From Alphaproteobacteria bacterium (lineage in GTDB: Bacteria; Pseudomonadota; Alphaproteobacteria; UBA2966): a DNA stretch of 57,425 nucleotides. How positions within the stretch are numbered: position 1 is the stretch's first letter; each line of letters starts with the position of its first letter. Shown here in pieces: positions 15,800 through 24,475 of this stretch. Both the position numbers and the translations under genes were made by a program. The notes under the pieces are model-generated. The model searched no databases and was not told the DNA's origin. It was given only the letters and a program-made list of their open reading frames with translations. The stretch is taken from contig JASLXG010000008.1 of NCBI GenBank assembly GCA_030740435.1, forward strand, positions 1 to 57,425, written 5' to 3'.

Positions 15800-16423
15800 C
15801 TAGTCTCCCGCCAAGGCATTTACCGCCGCCGCCGCCATGGCGCTGCCGCCGCGGCGGCCAAGGAGCGTCAGGTATGGCACGCCGTGGTCGCCTTGGGCCA
15901 GGGCCTGCTTGGATTCCCGGGCGCCGACGAAGCCCACCGGAAAGCCCACTATGGCGGCCGGCCGGGGGGCCCCGTCGGCCAGCACTTCGAGCAGGCGAAA
16001 AAGCGCCGTGGGCGCATTGCCGATGGCCACCACGGCGCCTTGCAGATGAGGCCGCCAAAGTTCGACGGCGGCGGCCGAGCGGGTGGTGCGGGCGGCCTCG
16101 GCGAGATCCGGCACCTCCGGTTCGTTAAGGGTGCAAATTACCTCGTTGGCGGCCAGGCGGTTCTTGATCAGGCCGGCAGCCAGCATGCGGCAGTCGACGA
16201 TCACCGGCGCGCCCCCGGCCAAAGCGGCACCAGCCGCAGCCGCCACCTCGGGGGCATAGGCTAGGTCCGCCACCACATCGGGCATGCCCGAGGCATGGAC
16301 GATGCGCACCGCCACGGGCACCAGCCCGGCCGGCAGGCCGTCGAGCTCTGCCTCGGCCCGCACCTGGGCGAAGGAGCGGCGGTAGATCTCGGCCGGATCG
16401 CGGAGGTAGTCCACAGTCATCAA
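15800..16423 (-). CDS. cobH: Precorrin-8X methylmutase
   Basis: CobH/CbiC moves a methyl group from C-11 to C-12, giving hydrogenobyrinic (or cobyrinic) acid. The 207-residue protein has the expected MTVDYLRDPAEIYRRSF opening, the active-site VRIVHASGMPDVV motif with its catalytic His near residue 43, PVIVDCRMLAAG near residues 93-104 and GFPVGFVGARESKQAL near 161-176. It follows the CbiX-like gene by four bases and is separated from cobL by about 300 bases of repeat-bearing sequence. Confidence 0.95.
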   Translation of the reverse strand: MMTVDYLRDPAEIYRRSFAQVRAEAELDGLPAGLVPVAVRIVHASGMPDVVADLAYAPEVAAAAGAALAGGAPVIVDCRMLAAGLIKNRLAANEVICTLNEPEVPDLAEAARTTRSAAAVELWRPHLQGAVVAIGNAPTALFRLLEVLADGAPRPAAIVGFPVGFVGARESKQALAQGDHGVPYLTLLGRRGGSAMAAAAVNALAGD

Positions 16424-16427
16424 CCCA

Positions 16428-17432
16428 TCATCCGCCGGTCTTCAGCTTTTCCATGCTGCGCGGCCCCAGCGGGTGTTCGGCGTGGGGGTACGGGTGGTGG
16501 CCATGGTCGTGGTCGTGGTCGTGGCCATGCCCATGATCGTGGCCGCCATCGGCGTCGGTACCGATGCCCTCGACGTGGTGGTGGTGGCTTTCCTGGGCCA
16601 GGCCGACCTGGTCCTCGAAGCCCAGCACCTGGTCGCGGTACTTGCAGAGCTGGCAGTTCATCAGGTTGCCGCCATTGATGATCTCGTTGACCCGTTCGGC
16701 AAAGCAGTCGAGCACCAGGGGATGGTCGTTGAGGTACTGGGCCTCGATGAACTCGATCCCGGGGTGGCGGGCGGCGACGATACGAGTGTGTTCGTAGATG
16801 CGCTTGACCAGCACGCCGATGAAGAGGAAATAGGGAAAGACCACGACGCGGCGATAGCCCAGCCGGGCGACGTGTTCGAGCCCCGGCTCGACCAGGGGAA
16901 AGGTGACCCCCGAATAGACCGTCTCGGCCCAGCCCAGACCCAGGCCTTCCCAAAGCAGGCGCGTCACCTTGGAGACGTTGGAGTTGGCGTCGGGGTCGGA
17001 GGCTCCCCTGCCCACCACCACCAGCAAGGTTTCGGCCCGTGGCACGGCATCGCCGGCCGCCTCGAGCGCCTCCTCCACCCGCGCCCCGGCGGCCCGGATG
17101 AGTTTGGGCTCGATGCCCAGCTCGCGGCCGTATTCGATCTTGAGCTCGGGATATTCGGCGCCATAGGTGTTGAGCACCGAGGGGATGTCGTTCTTGGCGT
17201 GGCCGGCGGCGAAGAGCATGCCGGGAACCGCCAGGATGTGGTTGTTGCCGTCTTGGCGCAGCCGGTCGAGGCCGTCGCGGATTACCGGCCGGGCGAACTC
17301 CAAAAAGCCCGAATCGACGTCGTAGTGCGGCAGGCGTTCGGAGATGCCGCGCGCCACCGCCTGGAATTCCGTTACCGCCTGGTGATCGCGGCTGCCGTGG
17401 CCGCACACCATCACACCTGTTTTGTCGTTCAT
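16428..17432 (-). CDS. cbiX: CbiX-type sirohydrochlorin cobaltochelatase with Fe-S motif and His-rich tail
   Basis: This 334-residue protein contains the two chelatase half-domains of long-form CbiX, starting with VMVCGHGSRDHQA, whose His is a metal-binding candidate. After the catalytic part comes MNCQLCKYRDQV, an MxCxxC motif like the one that holds a [4Fe-4S] cluster in Bacillus megaterium CbiX, then SHHHH and a run of alternating His and Asp/Gly near residues 298-316. The family inserts Co(II) into sirohydrochlorin, the early-cobalt step. It heads the minus-strand operon and diverges from cbiB with 64 bases between. Finding it with cobN in one cluster is notable. Confidence 0.88.
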   Translation of the reverse strand: MNDKTGVMVCGHGSRDHQAVTEFQAVARGISERLPHYDVDSGFLEFARPVIRDGLDRLRQDGNNHILAVPGMLFAAGHAKNDIPSVLNTYGAEYPELKIEYGRELGIEPKLIRAAGARVEEALEAAGDAVPRAETLLVVVGRGASDPDANSNVSKVTRLLWEGLGLGWAETVYSGVTFPLVEPGLEHVARLGYRRVVVFPYFLFIGVLVKRIYEHTRIVAARHPGIEFIEAQYLNDHPLVLDCFAERVNEIINGGNLMNCQLCKYRDQVLGFEDQVGLAQESHHHHVEGIGTDADGGHDHGHGHDHDHDHGHHPYPHAEHPLGPRSMEKLKTGG

Positions 17433-17496
17433 GCTCGCTTGATCCCTCGTATTGTCACGCGTTGACGCCGGCGCCGGGCGCCGTCATGGTCCGCTC

Positions 17497-18492
17497 ATGT
17501 TGACCCATTGGCTTGGCGAATTTGCCGGCGGCGTGAATCTGCTGGCCATCGCCGTAATTGCCTTCGGTATCGATTTTTTCGTCGGTGACCCGCCCTGGCT
17601 CTATCGCCGGATAGCTCATCCCGTGGCGCTGCTGGGGGGGCTCATCGGTTGGCTGGAAAGCGCCCTCAACCGGCCCCACGGAAGCCCGGCGGCGCGGCGC
17701 CGGCGGGGCCTGGCAACGACGCTCGGAGTGGTGGCGCTGGCCTTCGCCCTGGGCTGGCTGCTCAGCGACATCTTGCGCGGCGTGCGCGGCGGCTGGGCCG
17801 TCGAGGCCGTGCTGGCCAGCACGCTGCTGGCCTACAAGGGGCTGGCCGATGCGGTGCGCGCCGTGGCCGAGGGCCTTGAACAGGGCCTGGTCGCGGGCCG
17901 CCAGGCGGTGGCCCACATCGTGGGCCGCGATCCCCAATCGCTGGACGCCGCTGGGGTGGCCCGGGCGGCCATCGAAACGGCGGCCGAAAACCTCGGCGAC
18001 GGTGTCGTGGCGCCGCTCTTTTGGTACCTCATGCTGGGGCTGCCTGGCCTGGCCGCCTACAAGGCCATCAACACCCTCGACAGCATGATCGGCCACCGCG
18101 ACAAGCGCTTCGAGGACTTCGGCGCCTTTGCCGCCCGCCTCGACGACGCCGCCAACTATTTTCCCGCCCGCCTCAGCGGCGGTCTTCTGGTGCTGGCCGC
18201 GGCCCTCACACCCTCGGCCGACGCCGGCACCGCCGCCACGGTCATGCGGCGCGACGCCGGACGCCACCGTTCGCCCAACGCCGGCTGGCCCGAAGCCGCC
18301 ATGGCGGGAGCGCTGGGGCTCAAGCTGGCGGGCCCCAGAAACTACCAGGAGGGCACCGTCGACGACGCCTGGCTGGGTGAGGGCCAGGCCCAGGCCACGG
18401 CCCTCGACGTGCGCCGGGCCCTGGCGGTCTACCGGCGCGCCGGCGCCGTGTTGGCGCTGGGGATGGCGTTCGTTCTGCTGCTGGGGGTTTGA
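17497..18492 (+). CDS. cobD: Adenosylcobinamide-phosphate synthase (CbiB/CobD)
   Basis: This 331-residue inner-membrane enzyme attaches (R)-1-aminopropan-2-ol or its phosphate to adenosylcobyric acid. Visible features are an N-terminal helix followed by FGIDFFVGDPPWLYRRIAHP, the ETAAENLGDGVVAPLFW motif near residues 165-181, KAINTLDSMIGHRD and the late SPNAGWPEAAMAGALG motif. The ATG at 17497 agrees with the family start. It is the only plus-strand gene between cobK and the HdrA gene that belongs to the pathway, and it runs toward cobQ. Confidence 0.94.
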   Translation: MLTHWLGEFAGGVNLLAIAVIAFGIDFFVGDPPWLYRRIAHPVALLGGLIGWLESALNRPHGSPAARRRRGLATTLGVVALAFALGWLLSDILRGVRGGWAVEAVLASTLLAYKGLADAVRAVAEGLEQGLVAGRQAVAHIVGRDPQSLDAAGVARAAIETAAENLGDGVVAPLFWYLMLGLPGLAAYKAINTLDSMIGHRDKRFEDFGAFAARLDDAANYFPARLSGGLLVLAAALTPSADAGTAATVMRRDAGRHRSPNAGWPEAAMAGALGLKLAGPRNYQEGTVDDAWLGEGQAQATALDVRRALAVYRRAGAVLALGMAFVLLLGV

Positions 18493-18528
18493 ACTGGCGA
18501 ACGCCGCCGCCCGAACACCAAAAAAAAC

Positions 18529-18627
18529 ACCCCCTCCCTGCCCTCCCCCATCAAGGGGGAGGGGAAAAACAGGAACCGACAGCCGACCCCCTCCCCCCTT
18601 TGTGGGGGAGGGTTGGGGTGGGGGGGC
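18529..18627. repeat. C/G-rich palindromic intergenic element, copy 2 (inverted)
   Basis: The element has hairpins CCCTCCCCCATCAAGGGGG and CCCCCTTTGTGGGGGAGGG around a 22-base core, and it is the same family as 11690-11789 in the opposite orientation. It fills the gap between the convergent cbiB/cobD and cobQ genes. In that position it may help end transcription from both sides. Confidence 0.75.
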
Positions 18628-18643
18628 GACGGCAGACACTGCG

Positions 18644-20110
18644 CTAGCGGCCACGGGCCACCTCCAAGATTCTTTCCGTGGCGGCGTGGGCGGCCACGTG
18701 GTCGGCCAAATCGTCGAGCACCGTTTCAACCTCGTCATCGAAGGCCATGGCACCCACCTGACGGCCGGCGAGCCGGCCCAGGAAGGCGGCGCGAAAGCCG
18801 TCGGCGGCGAAGAGGGCGTGGAGATAGCAGCCAAGCACGCGCCCGTCCAGCGACACCGCTCCCTCGCCGTCTCCGTCAATCACCACCATGGGACGCTCGA
18901 GCGCCGGGCCGGCCGAGCGCCCGAGGTGCATGCGAAAGCCCTGCACGGCCTGGCCGCTGGTCTGCTCGACGCCCGTCACCTCGACCAGGGCCTTGTCGCC
19001 GCCTAGCACGGTGGCGAAATCCAACAGCCCCAGCCCAGGGGTTTCGCCGGCCGGCCCCTCGATGCCATCGGGATCGCACACTTTGGTCCCCAGCATCTGA
19101 AAACCGCCGCAGATGCCCAGCACCGTGCCGCCGCGGCGCAGGTGGGCCCGGATATCCACGTCCCAGCCCTGGTGGCGCAGGAATTCGAGGTCGCCCCGCG
19201 TCGACTTCGAGCCGGGCAGGATGACCAACTGGCAATCGCCGGGAATGGCCTGGCCGGCCCGCACCATCTCGAGTCCCACCTCGGGCATGGCGATCAGGGG
19301 ATCGAGATCGTCGAAGTTGGCGATGCGCGAGAGCTGCGGCACGGCGATGCGGATGGGCCGGTCTTCGCTGGCCCGGTAGCCTTCGAGGGCCACGGCGTCC
19401 TCGGCCGGCAGACGGTGGGCGGCCGGGAAGTAGGGCACGACGCCCAGGCTTTCGAGCCCGGTGCGCTGGCCGATGATGTCGATGCCGTCATCGAACAAAC
19501 TGAGATCGCCGCGGAATTTGTTGACCAGATAGCCGCCCAGGCGGCCCCGTTCGCTCTTGCTCAGCAACGCCTGGGTGCCGACGATCTGGGCGATGACGCC
19601 GCCGCGGTCGATGTCGCCGACCAGCACCACGGGCACGTCGGCAGCCTCGGCAAAGCCCATGTTGGCGATGTCGCCGGCGCGCAAGTTCACTTCCGCCGGA
19701 CTGCCGGCGCCTTCGATGACGACCAGGTCGGCACCCCGGCCCAAACGCTCGAAGCTCTCCAGGACCTTGCCCAGCAACTCGGGCTTCAACGCCTGGTAAT
19801 CGCGGGCCGCAGCGCGCCGCCACATTTTCCCTTGCACCACCACCTGGGCGCCGGTTTCGCTCTCGGGCTTGAGCAAGACCGGGTTCATGTCGCTGGCCGG
19901 CGCCACGCCGGCGGCCCGGGCCTGTAGCGCCTGGGCCCGGCCGATCTCGCCGCCATCGGCCGTGACGGCGGCATTGTTCGACATGTTCTGCGGCTTGAAG
20001 GGCCGCACGCTGAGCCCCTGGCGGGCATAGATGCGACAGAGCGCCGCCGCCAGCAGCGACTTGCCGACGTCCGAGCCCGTGCCCTGGAGCATGATGGCCG
20101 GCGTGGTCAA
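18644..20110 (-). CDS. cobQ: Cobyric acid synthase
   Basis: CobQ/CbiP makes four glutamine-dependent amidations on the adenosylated a,c-diamide to give adenosylcobyric acid. The 488-residue protein has an N-terminal P-loop QGTGSDVGKS (residues 9-18), the KPQNMSNNAAV substrate motif, VIEGAGSPAEVNLR, and a C-terminal amidotransferase domain with nucleophile Cys in VLGICGGFQMLG and the late GCYLHALF His. It is the distal gene of the cobW-cobN-cobO-cobQ operon and overlaps cobO by four bases. Confidence 0.96.
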   Translation of the reverse strand: MTTPAIMLQGTGSDVGKSLLAAALCRIYARQGLSVRPFKPQNMSNNAAVTADGGEIGRAQALQARAAGVAPASDMNPVLLKPESETGAQVVVQGKMWRRAAARDYQALKPELLGKVLESFERLGRGADLVVIEGAGSPAEVNLRAGDIANMGFAEAADVPVVLVGDIDRGGVIAQIVGTQALLSKSERGRLGGYLVNKFRGDLSLFDDGIDIIGQRTGLESLGVVPYFPAAHRLPAEDAVALEGYRASEDRPIRIAVPQLSRIANFDDLDPLIAMPEVGLEMVRAGQAIPGDCQLVILPGSKSTRGDLEFLRHQGWDVDIRAHLRRGGTVLGICGGFQMLGTKVCDPDGIEGPAGETPGLGLLDFATVLGGDKALVEVTGVEQTSGQAVQGFRMHLGRSAGPALERPMVVIDGDGEGAVSLDGRVLGCYLHALFAADGFRAAFLGRLAGRQVGAMAFDDEVETVLDDLADHVAAHAATERILEVARGR

Positions 20111-20727
20111 AATTCGATGCCCCGCTGGGCCTTGACCCCGGAACGGAAGGGATGCTTGACCTGGGTCATCTCGGTCACCAGGTCGGCCGCCTCGATCAGT
20201 TTCTCCTTGGCATTGCGGCCGGTGACGACGACGTGCAGGTCGGCGGGACGGGCCTCGAGGAATTCCACCACCTCGTCCAGGGGCAGCGTGTCGTAGCGCA
20301 GCACGATGTTGAGCTCGTCCAGGATCACCATGTCGTAGGCCGGATCATCGCCGCGGCAGGCCTCGATCATTTCCTTGGAAGCCTGCCAAGCGGCCTCGGC
20401 GGCGCGCATGTCGCGTTCGCGGTCCTGGGTCTCCCAGGTAAAGCCCTCGCCCATGGTGCGAATCGTGACCTGTTCGGGGAAGGCCTCCAGCACCAGCCGT
20501 TCGCCGGTCTCCCACTTGCCCTTGACGTACTGCACCACGCCCACCTTCATGCCGTTGCCGACGGCCCGGGCGGCGAGGCCAAAGGCCGCCGTCGATTTGC
20601 CCTTGCCCTTGCCGGTGTGGACGATCAACAGGCCCTTTTCGATGGTCTTGGTGGCCAGCATCTTGTCCCGCGCCGCCTTCTTGTTGCGGGCCTTTTCATT
20701 GGCCCGGGCAAAATCCTGCTCAGCCAT
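20107..20727 (-). CDS. cobO: Corrinoid adenosyltransferase (CobO/BtuR type)
   Basis: CobO transfers the adenosyl group of ATP to the reduced cobalt of corrinoids. The 206-residue protein has the P-loop variant HTGKGKGKSTAAFG near residues 37-50, the VGVVQYVKGKWETGER motif, and YDMVILDELNIVLRYD with the Walker-B-like Asp, as in the CobA/CobO/BtuR family. The ATG at 20727 overlaps the cobN stop as ATGA; a longer reading into cobN adds sequence without family resemblance. It overlaps cobQ downstream, so expression is coupled across the operon. Confidence 0.95.
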   Translation of the reverse strand: MAEQDFARANEKARNKKAARDKMLATKTIEKGLLIVHTGKGKGKSTAAFGLAARAVGNGMKVGVVQYVKGKWETGERLVLEAFPEQVTIRTMGEGFTWETQDRERDMRAAEAAWQASKEMIEACRGDDPAYDMVILDELNIVLRYDTLPLDEVVEFLEARPADLHVVVTGRNAKEKLIEAADLVTEMTQVKHPFRSGVKAQRGIEF

Positions 20728-23700
20728 CAGACATCCTCCAGAACAAGCCCTGCCACCTCGGCCAGCCGCGCCGCGGCCGAGTTGGAACGCGGCTTCCAAA
20801 GCCCACGGTCCTGCGCCTCGATCAGCCGCTCGGCCATTTCACGGGCGGCGGCGGGATTCGAATCCAGCAAAAACTCCCGCACCTCGTCATCCTCCAGGTA
20901 GGCCTCGAAGACGGCATCGAAATGGTGGTCGGCGACGGCCCGGGCGGTGGCCGCGAAGGCGAACATGTAGTCCACCGTGGCGGCCATCTCGAAGGCCCCC
21001 TTGTAGCCGTGCCGCATGGCACCGGCGATCCATTTGGGATTGACCACGCGGGCTCGAACGACGCGGCCGATTTCTTCTTCCAGCGTGCGGATACGCGGCG
21101 TTTCGGGACGCGCGTGGTCGGGATGGTAGACCGCCGGCTGGGCCCCGCTGGCGTGGCGCACGGCGGCGGTCAGGCCGCCCTCGAACTGGTAATAGTCGTC
21201 GGAATCGAGAAGATCGTGTTCGCGGTTGTCCTGGTTCTGCACCACCACTTCGACCTGGCGTAAGCGGGATTCAAAAAGACCATGCTCGGCCACGCCCTGC
21301 GAGCCGGCGCCGTAGGCATAGCCGCCCCAGGCGATGTAGGCACGGGCGAGATCGGCGTCGGTCTGCCAGCCGCGTTCGTCGATCAGCGCCTGCAGGCCGG
21401 CCCCATAGGCCCCGGGCTTGGAGCCGAAGACGCGAAAGCCGGCGCGCCGCGCCGCGGCCTCGGCCGATAAACCTTGGGCCACGAATGCCGCGGCATCGCT
21501 GCGCACGCGCGCGGCCAGGGGGTTGAGCTCGGGCGGCTCGTCGAGCGCCGCCACGGCGGCCACGGCCGAATCGAAAAGTGCTATCTGTTCGGGAAAGGCA
21601 TCGCGGAAAAAGCCCGAGACGCGCAGCACCACGTCGATGCGCGGCCGGTCGAAGCCGGCCGGCGGCAGCACCTCAAAGCCGGTGACGCGGCGCGAGCTGA
21701 GCTCCCACACCGGCTTGACGCCCAAGAGCGCCAGCGCCTGGGCGATGTCGTCGCCGCCGGTGCGCATGTTGGAGGTGCCCCAGGCGCTAATGGCCAGGGT
21801 TTGCGGCCATTCGCCGTGTTCCTGGCGGTGGCGCTCGAGCAACAACGTGGCCGACTTCCAGCCCAACTGCCAGGCCGCCGGGGTGGGCACGGTGCGGCAA
21901 TCGACAGCGTAGAAATTGCGCCCGGTGGGCAGCACGTCGGGCCGACCCCGGGTCGGCGCACCGGAAGATCCGGGCTCGACGAAGCGGCCCTCGAGCCCCC
22001 GCAGCAGGCCGGCGATTTCGTCGGGTCCGCAAGCCCGCACGGCAGGTTTGATGTTTTGCTCGATGGTGTTCAGCACGGCCTGGCTCTGGGGCCAATCCAC
22101 CGGGGCGCTGGTCGAGCCATCGACCAGCCGAACGGCCAACTCCTCCAGCCGCTCGACGGTGTCGCCGGCACTGCGCCAAGTGCCGCCATTGGCCAGCACT
22201 TCCGGTTTGGGCCCCTGCCAGGGCGCCGCCATGTCGCAATCGAGGGGATCGAAATCCGTGAGCCCGAGGTCGGCCGCCAGAGCCCGTATCAGCGAACGGT
22301 CACCACCCTCGCCGGCGGCCCGGGGCACCCGCACCAGGGCGACGAGCAGATCGTGCAAAAGCCGCCCCGACGGCGCCTCGCCGAAGATGTGCAGGCCGTC
22401 GCGGATCTGCATCTCCTTCAATTCGCACAGGTAACTGTCGAGCTTGCCCAGCGCCGCCGCGTCGCCGTCCTCGGCCGCGATGCCGCAGTCGCGGTCGAGG
22501 CCGATCTCACGGCTGAGCTCGAGGATCTGGCCGCCCAGCACCGCCAGGCGGCGGGGATCGACGCCCGAGGCTTCGTAGTATTCGTCGACCAGCAGCTCGA
22601 GCTCGGCCAGCGGCCCATAGCTTTCGGCCCGCGTCATGGGTGGCGTCAGGTGGTCGATGATGACGGCCTGGGCCCGGCGCTTGGCTTGCGTCCCCTCGCC
22701 GGGGTCGTTGACGATGAAGGGATAGAGGTGCGGCAGCGGCCCCAGTGCGGCCTCGGGAAAGCAGCCCTCGGAGAGGGCCACGGCCTTGCCGGGCAGCCAT
22801 TCGAGATTACCGTGCTTGCCCATGTGGACCACGGCCTGGGCGGCGAAGTCGCGGCGCAGCCAGGCATAGAAGGCGAGATAACCGTGCGGCGGCACCAGAT
22901 CGGGATCGTGGTAGCTGGACGCCGGGTCGATATTGTAGCCTCGCGCCGGCTGCAGGCCGATGACGACGTTGCCGAGTTGAAATGCGGCCAGCAGGAATTC
23001 CTCGCCCGCGACGAAGGGATCGGCTTCCGGCTTGCCCCAGCGTTCGCCGATCGCGTTTTGTACTGCCGCGGGCAAGCCGGCAAAGAATTCGCGGTAGTCG
23101 GCCAGGGCGTAGCGCATACCGCCCGCTCGCGCCGCCCGGTCGACCAGGTCGTTGGTCGGCCCCTCGGCCAGGCGCTCGATCAGGGCCTGGCCGTCGGCCG
23201 GCAGGTCGTCGACGCTGTAGCCCGCGGCGCGCATGGCCGCGAGCACGTTGAAGGCCGAGGCCGGGGTGTCGAGCCCGACGCCGTTCCCCAGCCGGCCGTC
23301 GCGGTTGGGATAGTTGGCCATGACCAGCGCAACACGGCGTTCCTCGACCGGTGTGCCTTGCAGGGCGGCCCAATTGGCCGCCAGTTCGGCAACGAAGCGA
23401 ATGCGGTCCGGTACCGGCGCATAGCGCACCACCGAGGTCTCGGTGGCGGCGTCGTAGCGCGCCTCGGTCTTGAACGATACGGCGCGGCTGAGAATGCGGC
23501 CATCGACCTCCGGCAGCGCCACGTTCATGGCCAGGTCGCGGGCCGAGAGGCCGTTCTGGCCGGCCCGCCAGCCGGCCTCGTCGCCGCCCGAGAAGACCAC
23601 CTGCAGCACCGGGCAAGCGGCCTCGTCGAAGGGCGTCCGGCGGCGCTCGGCGCCCGGCGTCGAGACGGCGAAGCCGGTGGCGTTGAGCACCACGGCCGGC

Positions 23701-24473
23701 TTGGCCTCGGCAAAGACCTGGGCCACGGTTTCGGCCGACAGCGGCTCCTTCAAACTGGCAACGTATAGCGGCAGCGGGTTGAGGCCGTTATCGCCAAGCG
23801 CCGCGATGAGCGCGTCGACCGGCGCCAGGTTGCCGGTCTGCAGCAGCGCCCGGTAGAAGACCAGCGGCGCCACCGGGGCGCCATTGGTCCACTGGGCCTT
23901 GACGTCATCGAGCGTCGGCTGGCGCCGGCCGGGCCAGTAAAGCCCGGCCCGCAGCAGCGGCACCGGTTCCAGCCAGCTGGCCTCATGGCCGATCAAGCTG
24001 GCGGCATAGGCTAGCGCGTTCTGAAAATTGGCCTCGCCGCCATGCACCAGATACTGCCACAAACGGTGCGCCGCCTCGGGCGCCAGCGTGCAAAGGCCGG
24101 CCAGTTCGGCGTCGGGCTGGTCGTCGCCGGGCAGCACCGCCAGCGCCACGCCGGCCCGCCGGCAGGCCTCCGAGATCTGCTCGATGCCATAGGGCCAATA
24201 GCCCCTGCCGCCCAGCAGCCGCACGATGACCAGCCGCGCCCGGGACACCACCTCGTCGACGTAGATATCGACCGAGAGGTTGTGGCCGAGCTGCATCAGG
24301 TTGGCGAGACGTAGCGTGGGGAAGTCCGGCCCCCGGCTACTTTGGGCCTGGGCCAGGCCGGCCAGTTCACTGTCGGCCGCCGACAGCACCACGATGTCGC
24401 CCGGCGTCTGGCCGAGATCGACGGCTTCCGAGCCATCGGAAATCTGCCCCGGCGTGACGGCCAGCAGATGCAC
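20727..24473 (-). CDS. cobN: Cobaltochelatase large subunit CobN
   Basis: CobN is the large subunit of the ATP-dependent chelatase that inserts Co(II) into hydrogenobyrinic acid a,c-diamide in the oxygen-dependent route. The 1248-residue protein has the normal family length and motifs, including VHMGKHGNLEWLPGK and FIVNDPGEGTQAKRRAQA in the central part, ISAWGTSNMRTGGDDIAQAL and the C-terminal MRHGYKGAFEMAATVDY. The GTG at 24473 was chosen because it follows the cobW stop by two bases and gives the normal VHLLAVTPG opening. The AAA+ partners CobS and CobT are not in the window. Confidence 0.95.
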   Translation of the reverse strand: MHLLAVTPGQISDGSEAVDLGQTPGDIVVLSAADSELAGLAQAQSSRGPDFPTLRLANLMQLGHNLSVDIYVDEVVSRARLVIVRLLGGRGYWPYGIEQISEACRRAGVALAVLPGDDQPDAELAGLCTLAPEAAHRLWQYLVHGGEANFQNALAYAASLIGHEASWLEPVPLLRAGLYWPGRRQPTLDDVKAQWTNGAPVAPLVFYRALLQTGNLAPVDALIAALGDNGLNPLPLYVASLKEPLSAETVAQVFAEAKPAVVLNATGFAVSTPGAERRRTPFDEAACPVLQVVFSGGDEAGWRAGQNGLSARDLAMNVALPEVDGRILSRAVSFKTEARYDAATETSVVRYAPVPDRIRFVAELAANWAALQGTPVEERRVALVMANYPNRDGRLGNGVGLDTPASAFNVLAAMRAAGYSVDDLPADGQALIERLAEGPTNDLVDRAARAGGMRYALADYREFFAGLPAAVQNAIGERWGKPEADPFVAGEEFLLAAFQLGNVVIGLQPARGYNIDPASSYHDPDLVPPHGYLAFYAWLRRDFAAQAVVHMGKHGNLEWLPGKAVALSEGCFPEAALGPLPHLYPFIVNDPGEGTQAKRRAQAVIIDHLTPPMTRAESYGPLAELELLVDEYYEASGVDPRRLAVLGGQILELSREIGLDRDCGIAAEDGDAAALGKLDSYLCELKEMQIRDGLHIFGEAPSGRLLHDLLVALVRVPRAAGEGGDRSLIRALAADLGLTDFDPLDCDMAAPWQGPKPEVLANGGTWRSAGDTVERLEELAVRLVDGSTSAPVDWPQSQAVLNTIEQNIKPAVRACGPDEIAGLLRGLEGRFVEPGSSGAPTRGRPDVLPTGRNFYAVDCRTVPTPAAWQLGWKSATLLLERHRQEHGEWPQTLAISAWGTSNMRTGGDDIAQALALLGVKPVWELSSRRVTGFEVLPPAGFDRPRIDVVLRVSGFFRDAFPEQIALFDSAVAAVAALDEPPELNPLAARVRSDAAAFVAQGLSAEAAARRAGFRVFGSKPGAYGAGLQALIDERGWQTDADLARAYIAWGGYAYGAGSQGVAEHGLFESRLRQVEVVVQNQDNREHDLLDSDDYYQFEGGLTAAVRHASGAQPAVYHPDHARPETPRIRTLEEEIGRVVRARVVNPKWIAGAMRHGYKGAFEMAATVDYMFAFAATARAVADHHFDAVFEAYLEDDEVREFLLDSNPAAAREMAERLIEAQDRGLWKPRSNSAAARLAEVAGLVLEDV

Positions 24474-24475
24474 GG

